DNA of 64,000 bases from Tenderia sp965602225 (GTDB lineage: Bacteria > Pseudomonadota > Gammaproteobacteria > Tenderiales > Tenderiaceae): positions 62,001 through 126,000 of the forward strand of contig CBFCYE010000002.1 in the NCBI GenBank assembly GCA_965602225.1. Direction: 5' to 3'. Shown here piece by piece: positions 16,794 through 26,775 of this stretch. Position 1 is the stretch's first letter; each line of letters opens with the position of its first letter. The notes under the pieces are model-generated. The model had not been told where the DNA came from. It worked only from the letters and a program-made list of their open reading frames with translations, and made no database searches. The translations under genes were made by a program, and so were the position numbers.

Positions 16794-19388
16794 TTGAGCA
16801 GCTACCAAACATCACAATTTAACGAACCCTATCTTGCTGATATTTCAGGGGATATATTTGAAACGGCTCCATCCGTACAGGCCTTCCATTCAATGCTGGA
16901 CGAAACCCTGTTTGATAGCGATACATTCTATATATTATATGGCGGTGACTGCGGCCTTTTGATACCGCATATTATTAAAAACAACCCGCCAATTGACAGC
17001 CGTTACTTAATAATTGATTTTGATGAAATCAGTAACAGACTACCAATAAACTCACCTCCCCCAGAGAACAAGCAAAACATCAAATTTTCAACTCCAGAAC
17101 AATGGCAAGAAATAGCCGATGTAATGAATCTCGCCAGCTACGCTTACCGTGACAAAGTTAAGATAATCAGTTCACTTTCAGTTCTACAGGGGCCAAACCA
17201 AGAATATCGCCTGTCATTCCAGCAATTGAACAAGCTCATCGAGCAATCCCTGTGGAGATATAAAATAGGGCTACAGGAACAGTTTTTTATGAACCGACAA
17301 CTCGAAAATGCCGGTGAAAACATTGTCCCTGCAAAATGTCTTAGAAATATATTTCCAGGTAAAACGGCAATCATATTGGCGGGTGGGCCATCACTGGATG
17401 AGTTAATCCCCTGGATCAAACAGCACCAGAGTGAACTACTCATAATTGCCGTATCTCGCATATCAGCCAAACTAATTAAAGCAGCTCTCATTCCCGATAT
17501 AGTGATTAGCATTGACCCTCAAGAGGTTTCATTTCTAAATTCCAAGGAAATGCTTGAACTCGGCGAAAAGACATTACTCATCAACTCCAGTTTCTTATCA
17601 CCATTACTACTTAGCCAATGGTGCGGTCAAAACGTATACCTTGGCCCGCAACTGCCATGGCAGCCAGAAAAAGAAACCGACAACATCAAATCTGTTGGTC
17701 CATCTGTTACAAATTGCGCCATCAATCTTGCGATTGAAATGGGCTGCAAGCAACTCATACTTGCAGGCGTTGACCTATGCTATAGCCAGGAAGGTTATAC
17801 ACATACATCTGGAACACAAGAACATGCTGCCGGGCCAATTATTGGCATGAATGAACTCCATGTTGCTACCAATGACAATAAAACAGCTGCTACAACCAAT
17901 GCTCTTTATGAAGCAATAGACTCCATAAAATTACAATCGATAGAGGCAAGATCATATGGCTGTAAAATTATCAACCCGGCCAAAGGGGCTGCCAAAATAG
18001 AAAATGTAGACCACATTCCTGTCAACAGCCTTGAAATCACTACGCCATTAACAACACCAGCATGGGCTATTATTCGGCAAGCACTGCCACAGGATATAGA
18101 TAAAACTACTCGTATCGAGCATTACCAGAAAACCAATTCAGAACTGCATCACACATTAATTGCATTAGGAAAAGTCAAAAAACTAAACCAGGATGCCTTG
18201 TCACACAGTCAAGAACTTACCCAAACAAACACTACTGACCAAGCTAGCAAGCTGGAACACAAAATAGAGCGTATTGAAAAAAAACTAAATAAAGAATTCA
18301 AAAATCTTTGCGATACGATCAAGCGATACAACGCCAATCAATTCTCACAAATGCTCAAATCACACAGCGAGGATGAGACAAATCAGTTTCATATGCTGAA
18401 GATCTATCATCAGGCCCATATAGAAGGTAGCAATATGCTCTCATCTTCAATAAAAAGCGCCCAATATCGTTTACAAACTCGACTCGAAGAGGAAAGTGAC
18501 CATCCAAATTTTGAACAGATACTGGATCAATGGAACAAAGATAGGCAGTGGGGCAGAAGTATAAAGTGGATTGAGCAGCACCCCGACACTTACAACAAAC
18601 TGAGCACTGACCAGAAAGAACCATTAAACAGACAAAAAGAACTCTTCACAACAAGAATTCACGCGGCCGAAAAGGAATTATCATTACACTTTTCGACTGC
18701 AAATATCCCATCTTATAATACGATAATCGACAAGGCGCTTGATTTTTTTGAAAAAAGAGATCCTGACAATATCTCTCGTTTAATAAATAGAATAGAGAAG
18801 CGTGATCCACACGAAGTTGAATTGGAATACGAGGAACTCAGCAAAACAGACCCTGCCCGATTAGAAGCGTCACCATTAGCCAGACAATTTTGGCATGAAT
18901 ATAAAGCTGGTGATCAACCATATGCAGTTTGCGTCATGACAACGCTAAAGGGCTTGTTAAGCGAGCTAAAAGATGATCAGAACAAAGCCCTTCGATTTTA
19001 CCAAGAGGTAGAGCTAAAGCCTCATGCCTGGCACCCAAGCCAAATTGCTTTAGAACACACGCTTGGCATTACCTTCGAACAAGAAAACTATGAGCTAGCA
19101 CTAGAAACACTAGAGAAGCTCTCAACATATATGGATGAATATAAAATACCCTATGCCCAGCTACTCAAAGCCACCGGTGACCTGGATAAGGCTGTAGACA
19201 TCTACACCAGCCATATAACCCAGAACCCCCATGACCTGGATATTTCCTTGGAACTTGGTCTGATTTTCGCAGAAATTGGTGTAAAAGACGGTGTCGACGC
19301 CGTAATAAACCAAATCCGTTCGCAGTCACCGGACCATCCTGGCATAAAAATACTTTCTGAATCGCTAGAAAAACTTGAAGCCCATTAA
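16794..19388 (+). CDS. maf: Maf-family (DUF115) flagellin glycosyltransferase
   Basis: 864 residues. The DUF115/MptE-like core spans about 180-400 with GKTAIILAGGPSLDE, IAVSRISAKLIKAALIPD and GPSVTNCAINLAIEMGCK followed by LAGVDLCY. Motility-associated factors of this family attach nonulosonic acids to flagellin Ser/Thr in Campylobacter, Aeromonas, Shewanella and others. Residues about 480-700 are charged helices and about 700-864 look TPR-like (DLDKAVDIYTSHITQNPHDLD). The start is TTG at 16794 behind AGGGG; no in-frame ATG is close. It is divergent from fliC, across a 280-base gap holding the fliC promoter, and its stop is seven bases from the convergent GH57-like gene. No clear promoter was seen for it. 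Confidence 0.9.
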   Translation: MSSYQTSQFNEPYLADISGDIFETAPSVQAFHSMLDETLFDSDTFYILYGGDCGLLIPHIIKNNPPIDSRYLIIDFDEISNRLPINSPPPENKQNIKFSTPEQWQEIADVMNLASYAYRDKVKIISSLSVLQGPNQEYRLSFQQLNKLIEQSLWRYKIGLQEQFFMNRQLENAGENIVPAKCLRNIFPGKTAIILAGGPSLDELIPWIKQHQSELLIIAVSRISAKLIKAALIPDIVISIDPQEVSFLNSKEMLELGEKTLLINSSFLSPLLLSQWCGQNVYLGPQLPWQPEKETDNIKSVGPSVTNCAINLAIEMGCKQLILAGVDLCYSQEGYTHTSGTQEHAAGPIIGMNELHVATNDNKTAATTNALYEAIDSIKLQSIEARSYGCKIINPAKGAAKIENVDHIPVNSLEITTPLTTPAWAIIRQALPQDIDKTTRIEHYQKTNSELHHTLIALGKVKKLNQDALSHSQELTQTNTTDQASKLEHKIERIEKKLNKEFKNLCDTIKRYNANQFSQMLKSHSEDETNQFHMLKIYHQAHIEGSNMLSSSIKSAQYRLQTRLEEESDHPNFEQILDQWNKDRQWGRSIKWIEQHPDTYNKLSTDQKEPLNRQKELFTTRIHAAEKELSLHFSTANIPSYNTIIDKALDFFEKRDPDNISRLINRIEKRDPHEVELEYEELSKTDPARLEASPLARQFWHEYKAGDQPYAVCVMTTLKGLLSELKDDQNKALRFYQEVELKPHAWHPSQIALEHTLGITFEQENYELALETLEKLSTYMDEYKIPYAQLLKATGDLDKAVDIYTSHITQNPHDLDISLELGLIFAEIGVKDGVDAVINQIRSQSPDHPGIKILSESLEKLEAH

Positions 19389-19395
19389 ATCAAAA

Positions 19396-21360
19396 CTAAT
19401 GGGGTGATATTTGATAACGGAGGCTCGGCAGCTCGCCTCCCTGACGATAAGTTTCATCAATTTCACACAGACTAAAAAATAGCCGTGTTAGTGATTCCGT
19501 CTGACACGGCTGATGCTGCAACATAGGAAAGATTGCGGCCTCTGTCGTATCCCAATGGATAGACACTCCTTTCTCGCCATCGCCAATTTTCACACAACCG
19601 CTTGTGGCCCCAAGTCCGCTTTTACATGAGACCAAACTCGATGCCGGCTGATGATGATCACAGCCATCATTCAACTCAAGCAACTCCTCACCTTCCCCTC
19701 CAGCATGATAACTTACCGAGAGGCTGTCATTGAACGCCTCTGGGAGCATAGTCAATGTACCCGCGCGAACAGTGCCATAGGGGCGTAGCCAACCGGGAAA
19801 AGCGATATTGACAGCCAGCCTCTGCGTATTCGAGTCAATAACAAGCTCCTTGTGAATCTGTCCAAGAGTGGTCTCGACAATTGCCTTAATGTGCAAATCA
19901 CCATCAACAACAGATATCTTCGGCTCAACCCACTCCAGATCCGTCAACCGACGATGTTTAGTGACCTGTTCAACAACAACGCCTGCGCTGTAAAAGTCGG
20001 CACCCAGTTCGATGGAATGAAAATACCCTTGAGGCAGAGTGCCGACCACAGGTAAATAACCATGATCACGAAATGCCAGACTATGGACAGTCAACCCCCT
20101 GCGCAGATTCAAAACCAATTGGAGCGATTCAGTTTGGATAGATAACAAAAACCCATCTTCATCGAAGGAAATGGAATAGCCCGCATCAAGCAGTTCCTGC
20201 TCAGTACTATCTTTAGATATTTGCTGCCCATGTTCTGAATACCCCAACTCGACACCCACCTCAACCGCCAAGCTATCAAGCGCCTCAAGCAAAGAGTCCC
20301 AGCGTTGATCGGTAATATGCGTACGCATATCACTTGCCCAGCATTGACAAAGGCGACGCTGTAAATCTGGATTATTATCAAAGCCGGAACGCTGCAAGGC
20401 CTGATAAATTCGATGACACATAGTATTGAGCCACAGATCATCCCTGCCTGTGACAGCCCAGCGACTGAGGTTGTATTTCGCCTGCTTCTTCACCGGCACG
20501 GGTTGCTTCACCGAGGTTAACTGCACCGCCTCCATAGGCTTATTTTCACAACTTCGTGCCAATGCCTGACTAGGACTCAGCCACTCAGCCCCCTCCTGTT
20601 TTAATCTCGCGACCAACTGTTCAATTCGCAGCCACTCACCCTCGGCATGCAAACCTGACTCGGTTTCATATCGACCGGGACGAAAATCAAAAATCTCCGC
20701 ATCATTGGCATACAGCGCCAGAGGCAGCTTAAGTTCTACAGCCCTGTTACGAAAATAAGCCAGATAATCATCCAGGCGAATATCGCCATGGGCATAGCGC
20801 TGAAATTTCTGAAACAGAATAGAATCAGACCATAACACCGGCATAACGCCACCCTTCGTCCCCCGCGCATAGCTCGGCATCACTGCCGCATCCGAATCAA
20901 AACCCAAGGCCAGGCTAACATTGTCACGATCCATGATGATGCCCTGATAACCGGACTTCTGATAAACATCCACCATACCGGATGAATAAGCCATTTCATT
21001 GACTAGGGCCAGCCTTGGCTCAACACCTAATACAGATCGGTAAACATATAGACCAAACTGCTGATTGCGAAGATTGAGCTCATACGGCACCAACGGCCCG
21101 ATCATCTGCACATAGCCACTGCCAATCAACTCACAGGCACCCTGTTCCAGTAATATTTTGAACCGCTCAACCCACTGCGGTGCAATAGTTTGAATCTGCT
21201 CCAGAGTCCAGCCACTCATCTCAATACCCAAAGGCAGGCCATGCGCGTCAACAAGCTCAAGCAATGGCCAATAACATTTTTCTATCACCTCAGCTCGTTG
21301 CGATTCTTCAATCGAGGAATAAGCCAAGTTCAGATGAAATAAGGTGTAAACAGGAATCAA
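19396..21360 (-). CDS. GH57-like glycoside hydrolase/glucanotransferase
   Basis: 654 residues. The N-terminal half reads like the GH57 barrel: ELIGSGYVQMIGPLVP, LALVNEMAYSSGMVDVYQKSGY (the Glu aligns with the GH57 nucleophile) and YANDAEIFDFRPGRYE (the Asp aligns with the acid/base). The usual first motif HQP is replaced by FHLNLAYS. The C-terminal 300 residues are a beta-sandwich-like domain, as in amylase-type GH57. No signal peptide, so it is cytoplasmic. It is alone on the minus strand between maf and the spsF-spsG fusion. It may trim or transfer sugars of the flagellar glycan; the substrate is unknown. Confidence 0.7.
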   Translation of the reverse strand: MIPVYTLFHLNLAYSSIEESQRAEVIEKCYWPLLELVDAHGLPLGIEMSGWTLEQIQTIAPQWVERFKILLEQGACELIGSGYVQMIGPLVPYELNLRNQQFGLYVYRSVLGVEPRLALVNEMAYSSGMVDVYQKSGYQGIIMDRDNVSLALGFDSDAAVMPSYARGTKGGVMPVLWSDSILFQKFQRYAHGDIRLDDYLAYFRNRAVELKLPLALYANDAEIFDFRPGRYETESGLHAEGEWLRIEQLVARLKQEGAEWLSPSQALARSCENKPMEAVQLTSVKQPVPVKKQAKYNLSRWAVTGRDDLWLNTMCHRIYQALQRSGFDNNPDLQRRLCQCWASDMRTHITDQRWDSLLEALDSLAVEVGVELGYSEHGQQISKDSTEQELLDAGYSISFDEDGFLLSIQTESLQLVLNLRRGLTVHSLAFRDHGYLPVVGTLPQGYFHSIELGADFYSAGVVVEQVTKHRRLTDLEWVEPKISVVDGDLHIKAIVETTLGQIHKELVIDSNTQRLAVNIAFPGWLRPYGTVRAGTLTMLPEAFNDSLSVSYHAGGEGEELLELNDGCDHHQPASSLVSCKSGLGATSGCVKIGDGEKGVSIHWDTTEAAIFPMLQHQPCQTESLTRLFFSLCEIDETYRQGGELPSLRYQISPH

Positions 21361-21472
21361 AGGGAGTTCGCTTTCGAATAATCAATCAGTTGCATTAATA
21401 TACTTCATAACATAAATTCGGACATAGCTTGCTGGCACCTGCTTGCAAAAAATATCACAAGCATATTCATTA

Positions 21473-23287
21473 ATGAAAACCACCGCCATCATCCAGGCCC
21501 GCATGGGTTCCTCACGCCTACCGGGCAAAGTATTAAGAGAGATCGCGTCAAAACCTGTTTTGTGGCACGTCATTTATCGTCTCAGGCAGTGCCAACAGAT
21601 AGACCAGATCATCATTGCCACCACCACCGACCAGCAAGACGACGCCATCGCCAACTACGCTCAACAACAAGGTGTTGGCATCAGCCGCGGCCCGGAAGCA
21701 AATGTATTGGAACGCTATCGCCTTGCAGCCAAACAGAGCAATGCCGACATTATCATCCGCGTCACCGGTGATTCACCGCTGATCGACCCTACCACCCTGG
21801 ACAACATGATATTCGCCCTGAAGTCAGAGCAGGCCGATATCTGCCGTGGCCGCCCCGGCCCCCATGGTTTGAAAGTGGTGCACGAAGGCTTCACCCCCAT
21901 TTCACGTCGCGCCTTCGAACAACAAGTGATAAAAGGCGGCCATGACCCGGCAGTGCAGGAACATGTCACCACCAAGCTGCAAGAATATGTCACCGACCTG
22001 AAAATAGCCGAAGTCGACTTCAATCCAGAACATTTCTTCAGCGAGGTAAGACTGTCAGTCGACACCCCAGCTGATCTGGAATTCATGAACCGGATTTATC
22101 AGCTGCTAGGAGCAGCACCGGGTGATGCCGACCTAAGCGAGGTTGTCAGACTACTCAAACACCAACCTGAACTGCTCGCCATCAACGCCCATGTGCATCA
22201 AAAAGGCGCTGACGAAAAAAGTCACCAAGTCATGATTCGTTGTGATGGTGATAGCAGCGTCGGCCTGGGGCATGTGATGCGCTGCTTGTCACTGGCACAG
22301 GCGCTGCGCGACCAATATTCCGTCGGCGTCCGCTTTGCCATGCAGGCAAGCAACCTGGCCACCGAACACTCCGGCAAGGCGCTGCTAGAGGCTGCCCTGT
22401 TTCCGGTAGACCTCATCCCAATAGGTGCCAACGAGCGTGACTGGATCAATACTCAAATAGCCCTGCATCCCGTCGACGCCATCATATTCGACATCCGCAC
22501 CGACCTGCCGGCAGCGGCCCTATCAGAATGGCGCAAACAACACCTGCTCACCGTCTGCATAGATGAACCTTCAGAGCGCCGCCTGAATTGCGACCTGGCC
22601 TTCTACCCACCAGTGCCACAGATCGAACAGATGTCATGGCAGGGCTTCAACGGCACACTCATCTGTGGCTGGCAGTGGATACTGTTAGGTGCTTCATTCA
22701 AACAGCAAGCTTCATTCAAACAACTGCCAGCTGCCAGCAACAGCCAGTCGCCGCAATTACTGATCAGCATGGGCGGTGCCGATCCAGCTGGCATGACACT
22801 CAAGGCCATTGAAGCTCTGGCCAATGTCAAACATGATCACCTGGCCCACGTCATTCTCGGCAAGGCCTTTAACCGTGCCGCAGATGCCAAGGCGCTGGCC
22901 GACAAACTCAAACTGAATATCAACTTTCATCATGACATCCGTGACATGGCCGGCCTCATCAACACTATGGATCTGGCGATTGCAGCCTTTGGTGTCACCG
23001 CCTATGAACTGGCCGCCTGTGGCGTACCAAGCCTGTTGCTCAGCCTGAGCGAAGAACACGCCCTTGCAGCCCAAGCCCTGCACCGGCACGAGGCCGCCTG
23101 CTCATTGGGAATACATAGTGAGGTCACACCTAAACAACTGGGCCAACAGATCAATCAACTGCTGGCAGATGATGCCCGCCGTCAATCCATGCGTGAAGCA
23201 GCCCTGTCACTGCAAATCATCAATGGTGCCGACAAGATCGCCGCCACCATCAAGGATGCCCTGAACTCACAAGGAATTGCGCCATGA
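21473..23287 (+). CDS. SpsF-SpsG fusion: cytidylyltransferase plus PseG-like hydrolase
   Basis: About 604 residues in two parts. Residues 1-240 are an SpsF/NeuA-type CMP-sugar synthetase (TAIIQARMGSSRLPGKVL, VTGDSPLIDP). Residues about 255-600 are SpsG/PseG-like (IRCDGDSSVGLGHVMRCLSLA, LISMGGADPAGMTLKAIEAL, ACGVPSLLLSLSEEH). In pseudaminic acid synthesis PseG removes UDP before condensation and PseF activates the final sugar with CMP, so the fusion joins non-consecutive steps. The start is the ATG of MKTTAII; a TTG ten codons upstream is possible. It overlaps the next gene by four bases. Confidence 0.88.
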   Translation: MKTTAIIQARMGSSRLPGKVLREIASKPVLWHVIYRLRQCQQIDQIIIATTTDQQDDAIANYAQQQGVGISRGPEANVLERYRLAAKQSNADIIIRVTGDSPLIDPTTLDNMIFALKSEQADICRGRPGPHGLKVVHEGFTPISRRAFEQQVIKGGHDPAVQEHVTTKLQEYVTDLKIAEVDFNPEHFFSEVRLSVDTPADLEFMNRIYQLLGAAPGDADLSEVVRLLKHQPELLAINAHVHQKGADEKSHQVMIRCDGDSSVGLGHVMRCLSLAQALRDQYSVGVRFAMQASNLATEHSGKALLEAALFPVDLIPIGANERDWINTQIALHPVDAIIFDIRTDLPAAALSEWRKQHLLTVCIDEPSERRLNCDLAFYPPVPQIEQMSWQGFNGTLICGWQWILLGASFKQQASFKQLPAASNSQSPQLLISMGGADPAGMTLKAIEALANVKHDHLAHVILGKAFNRAADAKALADKLKLNINFHHDIRDMAGLINTMDLAIAAFGVTAYELAACGVPSLLLSLSEEHALAAQALHRHEAACSLGIHSEVTPKQLGQQINQLLADDARRQSMREAALSLQIINGADKIAATIKDALNSQGIAP

Positions 23288-24198
23288 CCGATTCACTACA
23301 ATGGCAACAGCATCACGGCCCATCACTAACATCAAAAGACGGCATCGATGTGATTGACTGTCAGCACTGCGGTTTCAAACACGTCATCCCCCTGCCCAGC
23401 ACCGCCGAGCTGGAACATTTTTATCGCGAAACCTTTTATAGTTCGGAAAAAAGCGATTATCTGGATTCAGCAAGTGCAGACCAGGCTTGGTTGGATTCAA
23501 TTTACAACGACCGCTACGACAGTTTTGAGTCCCTGCTGCAAGAACAACAACGCGACATCCTCGACGTCGGTTGTGGCCCAGGCTTTTTCCTCGCCGCCGG
23601 GGCCAAGCGGGGCTGGCATGTGCAAGGCATAGAGCCCTCACCCCAGGCAGCAGCGTTTGCCAGTGGCCACGGCGTCGAAGTAAGCGAAGGCTTTTTCTGT
23701 GCTGAATCCATTGCCGACCTACCACCGCAGGATGTAATCCACATGAGCCAGGTACTGGAACACCTGGCCGAACCGACACAGGCACTGACTCTCGCCCACA
23801 GCAAACTCAAAAGCGGCGGCCTGATCTGTATCTCCGTACCGAATGATTTCAATCCACTGCAGCAGGCGCTAGTCAAGGCAGACGGCTATTCAGATTGGTG
23901 GGTGTCACCGAAACACCATCTCAACTATTTTGACTTTGATTCGCTTGAGGCATTACTAAAAAACAACGGCTTCGAACCCGTTGAACGCGAGGCCTCGTTT
24001 CCACTGGAACTATTTTTGCTGATGGGTGACAACTACATAGAAGACCCAGACCTAGGCAAGACCATCCACAACAAACGCAAACGCCTCGAACTGACCCTGG
24101 CCGAGTCCGGATTCAATCACAGCAAACGCACCCTATTTCAGGCCCTGGCTCAGGCAGGGCTAGGACGGCTAGCCATCGTCATTGCCCGTAAAAGCTAA
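23284..24198 (+). CDS. Class I SAM-dependent methyltransferase
   Basis: 304 residues. A small Cys pair near the N-terminus (DCQHCGFKH) precedes a Rossmann methyltransferase core with motif I DILDVGCGPGFFLAAG at about 95, acidic loop GIEPSPQ and VIHMSQVLEHLAEP. The pattern matches zinc-ribbon methyltransferases common in surface-sugar clusters. Coupled to the SpsF-SpsG fusion by an ATGA overlap, it probably methylates the same sugar or its derivative; O- versus C-methylation cannot be told. Its last four bases overlap the convergent SDR gene. Base composition is visibly G+C-rich compared with the flagellar genes. Confidence 0.82.
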   Translation: MTDSLQWQQHHGPSLTSKDGIDVIDCQHCGFKHVIPLPSTAELEHFYRETFYSSEKSDYLDSASADQAWLDSIYNDRYDSFESLLQEQQRDILDVGCGPGFFLAAGAKRGWHVQGIEPSPQAAAFASGHGVEVSEGFFCAESIADLPPQDVIHMSQVLEHLAEPTQALTLAHSKLKSGGLICISVPNDFNPLQQALVKADGYSDWWVSPKHHLNYFDFDSLEALLKNNGFEPVEREASFPLELFLLMGDNYIEDPDLGKTIHNKRKRLELTLAESGFNHSKRTLFQALAQAGLGRLAIVIARKS

Positions 24199-24965
24199 CT
24201 ACCCGCCCCCAGATAGGCACCACCGTTGACGTTCAGAACATGACCGGTGATATAGCGGGCTTTCGCTGAGGCGAGAAAGATAACCGCGTCGGCCACATCC
24301 TCGGGTAGACCGACATAGCCCAGCGGAATACCTGCCAAGATTTCTGCTTCACTGCTGTTGGCTAGCACCTGTTCATACATGTCGGTTTTAATAAAACCTG
24401 GTGCTACCGCATTGACGCGCACTCCCACAGGTGCCAGCAGTTTTGCAGCCGACTTGGTCATGGAGATCACTCCCGCCTTGGCAGCGGCATAGTGTGGCGC
24501 CTTAGTGCCGCCCATCTGGCCACCGACGGAACTGATGTTGACGATGGCCCCGCCCATTACACCGTTCTTCGCTTGTGTCTCGAACTGTCCGGCGGCAATC
24601 TGGCTGGTGAGAAACACCCCTTTCAGATTGGTATCTATGGTGCGCGACCATTCATCTTCATCGATGCTTTGAAACGGTTGTTGCTTGAGATAACCAGCGT
24701 TATTGACCAACACATCCAGGCTGCCCCATTGTTCGACCAAAGCCGCCACCGCAGCCTCAACACTGGCACGGCTACTGACATCCAGCGCCAGCAACATTGT
24801 CTCGCCATCACAGCCAGCGGCCACCTTCTCTGCCGCCGCCGCCTTTTCATGATATGTCAGCGCTACCTTGGCACCCTCTGCCGACATGGCCTGCGCAATC
24901 GCCGCACCAATGCCGCGCGAGGCACCGGTTACCAGCACATTTTTACCTGCCAATAGACCAGTCAT
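24195..24965 (-). CDS. SDR-family oxidoreductase
   Basis: Classical short-chain dehydrogenase of about 256 residues. It has the TGASRGIG nucleotide motif near the N-terminus, NNAGYL, the catalytic Ser in NISSVGGQMG, Tyr-x-x-x-Lys in HYAAAKAGVIS and the C-terminal YITGHVLNVNGG. The fold resembles FabG but the context is sugar chemistry. The start is the ATG at 24965, sharing one base with the DXS-like stop (TAATG), so the two are tightly coupled. I infer that it reduces the keto product of the DXS-like enzyme. Confidence 0.85.
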   Translation of the reverse strand: MTGLLAGKNVLVTGASRGIGAAIAQAMSAEGAKVALTYHEKAAAAEKVAAGCDGETMLLALDVSSRASVEAAVAALVEQWGSLDVLVNNAGYLKQQPFQSIDEDEWSRTIDTNLKGVFLTSQIAAGQFETQAKNGVMGGAIVNISSVGGQMGGTKAPHYAAAKAGVISMTKSAAKLLAPVGVRVNAVAPGFIKTDMYEQVLANSSEAEILAGIPLGYVGLPEDVADAVIFLASAKARYITGHVLNVNGGAYLGAGS

Positions 24966-26737
24966 TACAAGCCCTCCCATTGTTGCCGTATGCGGGTGTA
25001 AATACCTTCACCGTCCAGGCCGTACTGCTTTTCCAGTTCCTGATTGGTGCCGGGCTCGATAAAGGCACAGGGCAGGCCAATGCGCAGAAACTGTTTCATG
25101 ATTTGGTGATCCGATGCCAGTTCGATGATGGCACTGCCGACACCACCGTCGCGCACATATTCTTCCACTGTCACTAGTCGTTCGGTCTTGGCCATGAGTT
25201 CGAGCAGGGCCTGCTGCGGCAGCGGCTTGAGATAACGCAGGTTGACCAAGCCAGCATCCACGCCTTCACTGCGGAGTCGCTCCACCGCTGCTTTTGAGGC
25301 GGCAAACTTGTTACCCACGGTTATCACAGTCAGATCGCGCCCCTGCTCTATTTGCTGCAAGCTAGAAAAGCTGGCCTGATCTTCTTCCAACACAGCAGGG
25401 TCAAAATCATCAACCGGACCGTAGGGCATCAGGATTAACACCGGCCCATGCAGGTCGCGTAACTGATCGCGCACCATGCGCTCGGTTTCGTAACGATCTT
25501 TGGGATAGAGGATCTTCAGATTGGGCAAGGCGCGCAGATAGGGAAAATCGTAAACACCATGATGAGTAGGATTGTCATAACCGGCAAAACCACTGCGTAC
25601 ACCCATAATTAGAATCGGCAGGTTCATAAAACAGACATCGTGAAACAGCTGATCAAAGGCACGCTGCATAAAGGTCGACTGAAAGGCCACCACCGGTTTC
25701 ATGCCGCCCAGTGCCAGACCGACACTCATGGTCATGCCATGCTGCTCTTCCATGCCGGGATCAAAACAACGTTGAGGATATTTCTCAAAGGCCGGCGTTA
25801 AACCGGTGGCATAAAGTGTTGATGGCGTAATGCAGACAATCTTGTCGTCTTCTGCCATCTGCTCCAGCACCACGCCACCGGCGATGTCTTGATAGGCCGG
25901 GCCCGGTGGTGTGACATTCGCAGCCCCACTCTCCTTGTCGAAGGGGAAAGAGAAGTGCATCCGCAGCGGATGCTTGTCAGCCGGTGGCCAACCCTGCCCC
26001 TTAACAGTTTTGACGTGAATCAGGTTGACGCCCTTTTCCGTCCGCGCCGTATTAAAGGCCTTGAACAAGGCATCAATGTCATGACCATCAACGGGGCCGT
26101 GGTAGTTCAGTCCCCAGGACTCGAACAGACTGCGGGCTCGCCCCTCACTCTGCATAGCCTCGTGCAGACCGCCAAACCCTGGGCTGATGGCATAACCGTT
26201 GTCATTGATCACCAGGGTGAGTTCGATATCTTCAACGGCGATATGATTCAGTGCTTCCAGCGCCATCCCTTCCGCCAGGGCCGAATCACCAATCACGGCC
26301 ACCGCCCGACGTTGATCACCCTCTATGCGTCGCGCCAGAGCCATGCCCGCAGCAATCGAGATCGAGGTGCCAGCATGGGAGGCCTCGATTAGATCATGCT
26401 CACTCTCACTGCGGGTGACAAAACGGTTCATGCCGCCATAGCTATTCAAGCTCGCAAACAAATCGGCACGACCGGTGAGCAGTTTGTGGGTGTAACCCTG
26501 ATGGCCGGTATCCCAGATGATGGGTTCGGCCGGTGAGTCAAATACGGCATGCAGGGCGATGCTCAGCTCAACCGTACCCAGGTTGGCGCCGATATGGCCG
26601 CCGGTGGCGGAAATATTATCCAGCAAAAAATGGCGAACGGAATCCGCCAGCTGCGACAGCTCTGCAACACTGCAGCCATGCAACTGTTGTGGTGAGCTGA
26701 TTGTTTCAATATTCAGTGGTGCCTGGTTCTCTGTCAT
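24965..26737 (-). CDS. DXS-like thiamine-diphosphate enzyme
   Basis: 590 residues, full-length DXS/transketolase architecture: DTGHQGYTHKLLTGR (about 76-90), thiamine-site GDSALAEGMALEALNH with downstream NDN (150-180), catalytic Glu331 in EEQHGMTM, and HHGVYDFPYLRALP. Two departures from DXP synthase are visible. GDG is GDS, and the Arg of the substrate-phosphate motif YPRG reads MPYG (438-440). DXS joins pyruvate's two-carbon unit to glyceraldehyde 3-phosphate. Loss of a phosphate-binding Arg, and the place beside an SDR and three ATP-grasp genes, suggest another acceptor. It is likely not the housekeeping dxs. Confidence 0.82.
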   Translation of the reverse strand: MTENQAPLNIETISSPQQLHGCSVAELSQLADSVRHFLLDNISATGGHIGANLGTVELSIALHAVFDSPAEPIIWDTGHQGYTHKLLTGRADLFASLNSYGGMNRFVTRSESEHDLIEASHAGTSISIAAGMALARRIEGDQRRAVAVIGDSALAEGMALEALNHIAVEDIELTLVINDNGYAISPGFGGLHEAMQSEGRARSLFESWGLNYHGPVDGHDIDALFKAFNTARTEKGVNLIHVKTVKGQGWPPADKHPLRMHFSFPFDKESGAANVTPPGPAYQDIAGGVVLEQMAEDDKIVCITPSTLYATGLTPAFEKYPQRCFDPGMEEQHGMTMSVGLALGGMKPVVAFQSTFMQRAFDQLFHDVCFMNLPILIMGVRSGFAGYDNPTHHGVYDFPYLRALPNLKILYPKDRYETERMVRDQLRDLHGPVLILMPYGPVDDFDPAVLEEDQASFSSLQQIEQGRDLTVITVGNKFAASKAAVERLRSEGVDAGLVNLRYLKPLPQQALLELMAKTERLVTVEEYVRDGGVGSAIIELASDHQIMKQFLRIGLPCAFIEPGTNQELEKQYGLDGEGIYTRIRQQWEGL

Positions 26738-26775
26738 GCCTGCTTACCAACAATCCTTATCAATTAATTTTTTAT

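Noticed and set aside
24492..24956. 154-residue plus-strand ORF over the SDR gene
   Set aside because: Antisense to conserved SDR motifs (NNAG, YxxxK); the minus-strand gene is certain.
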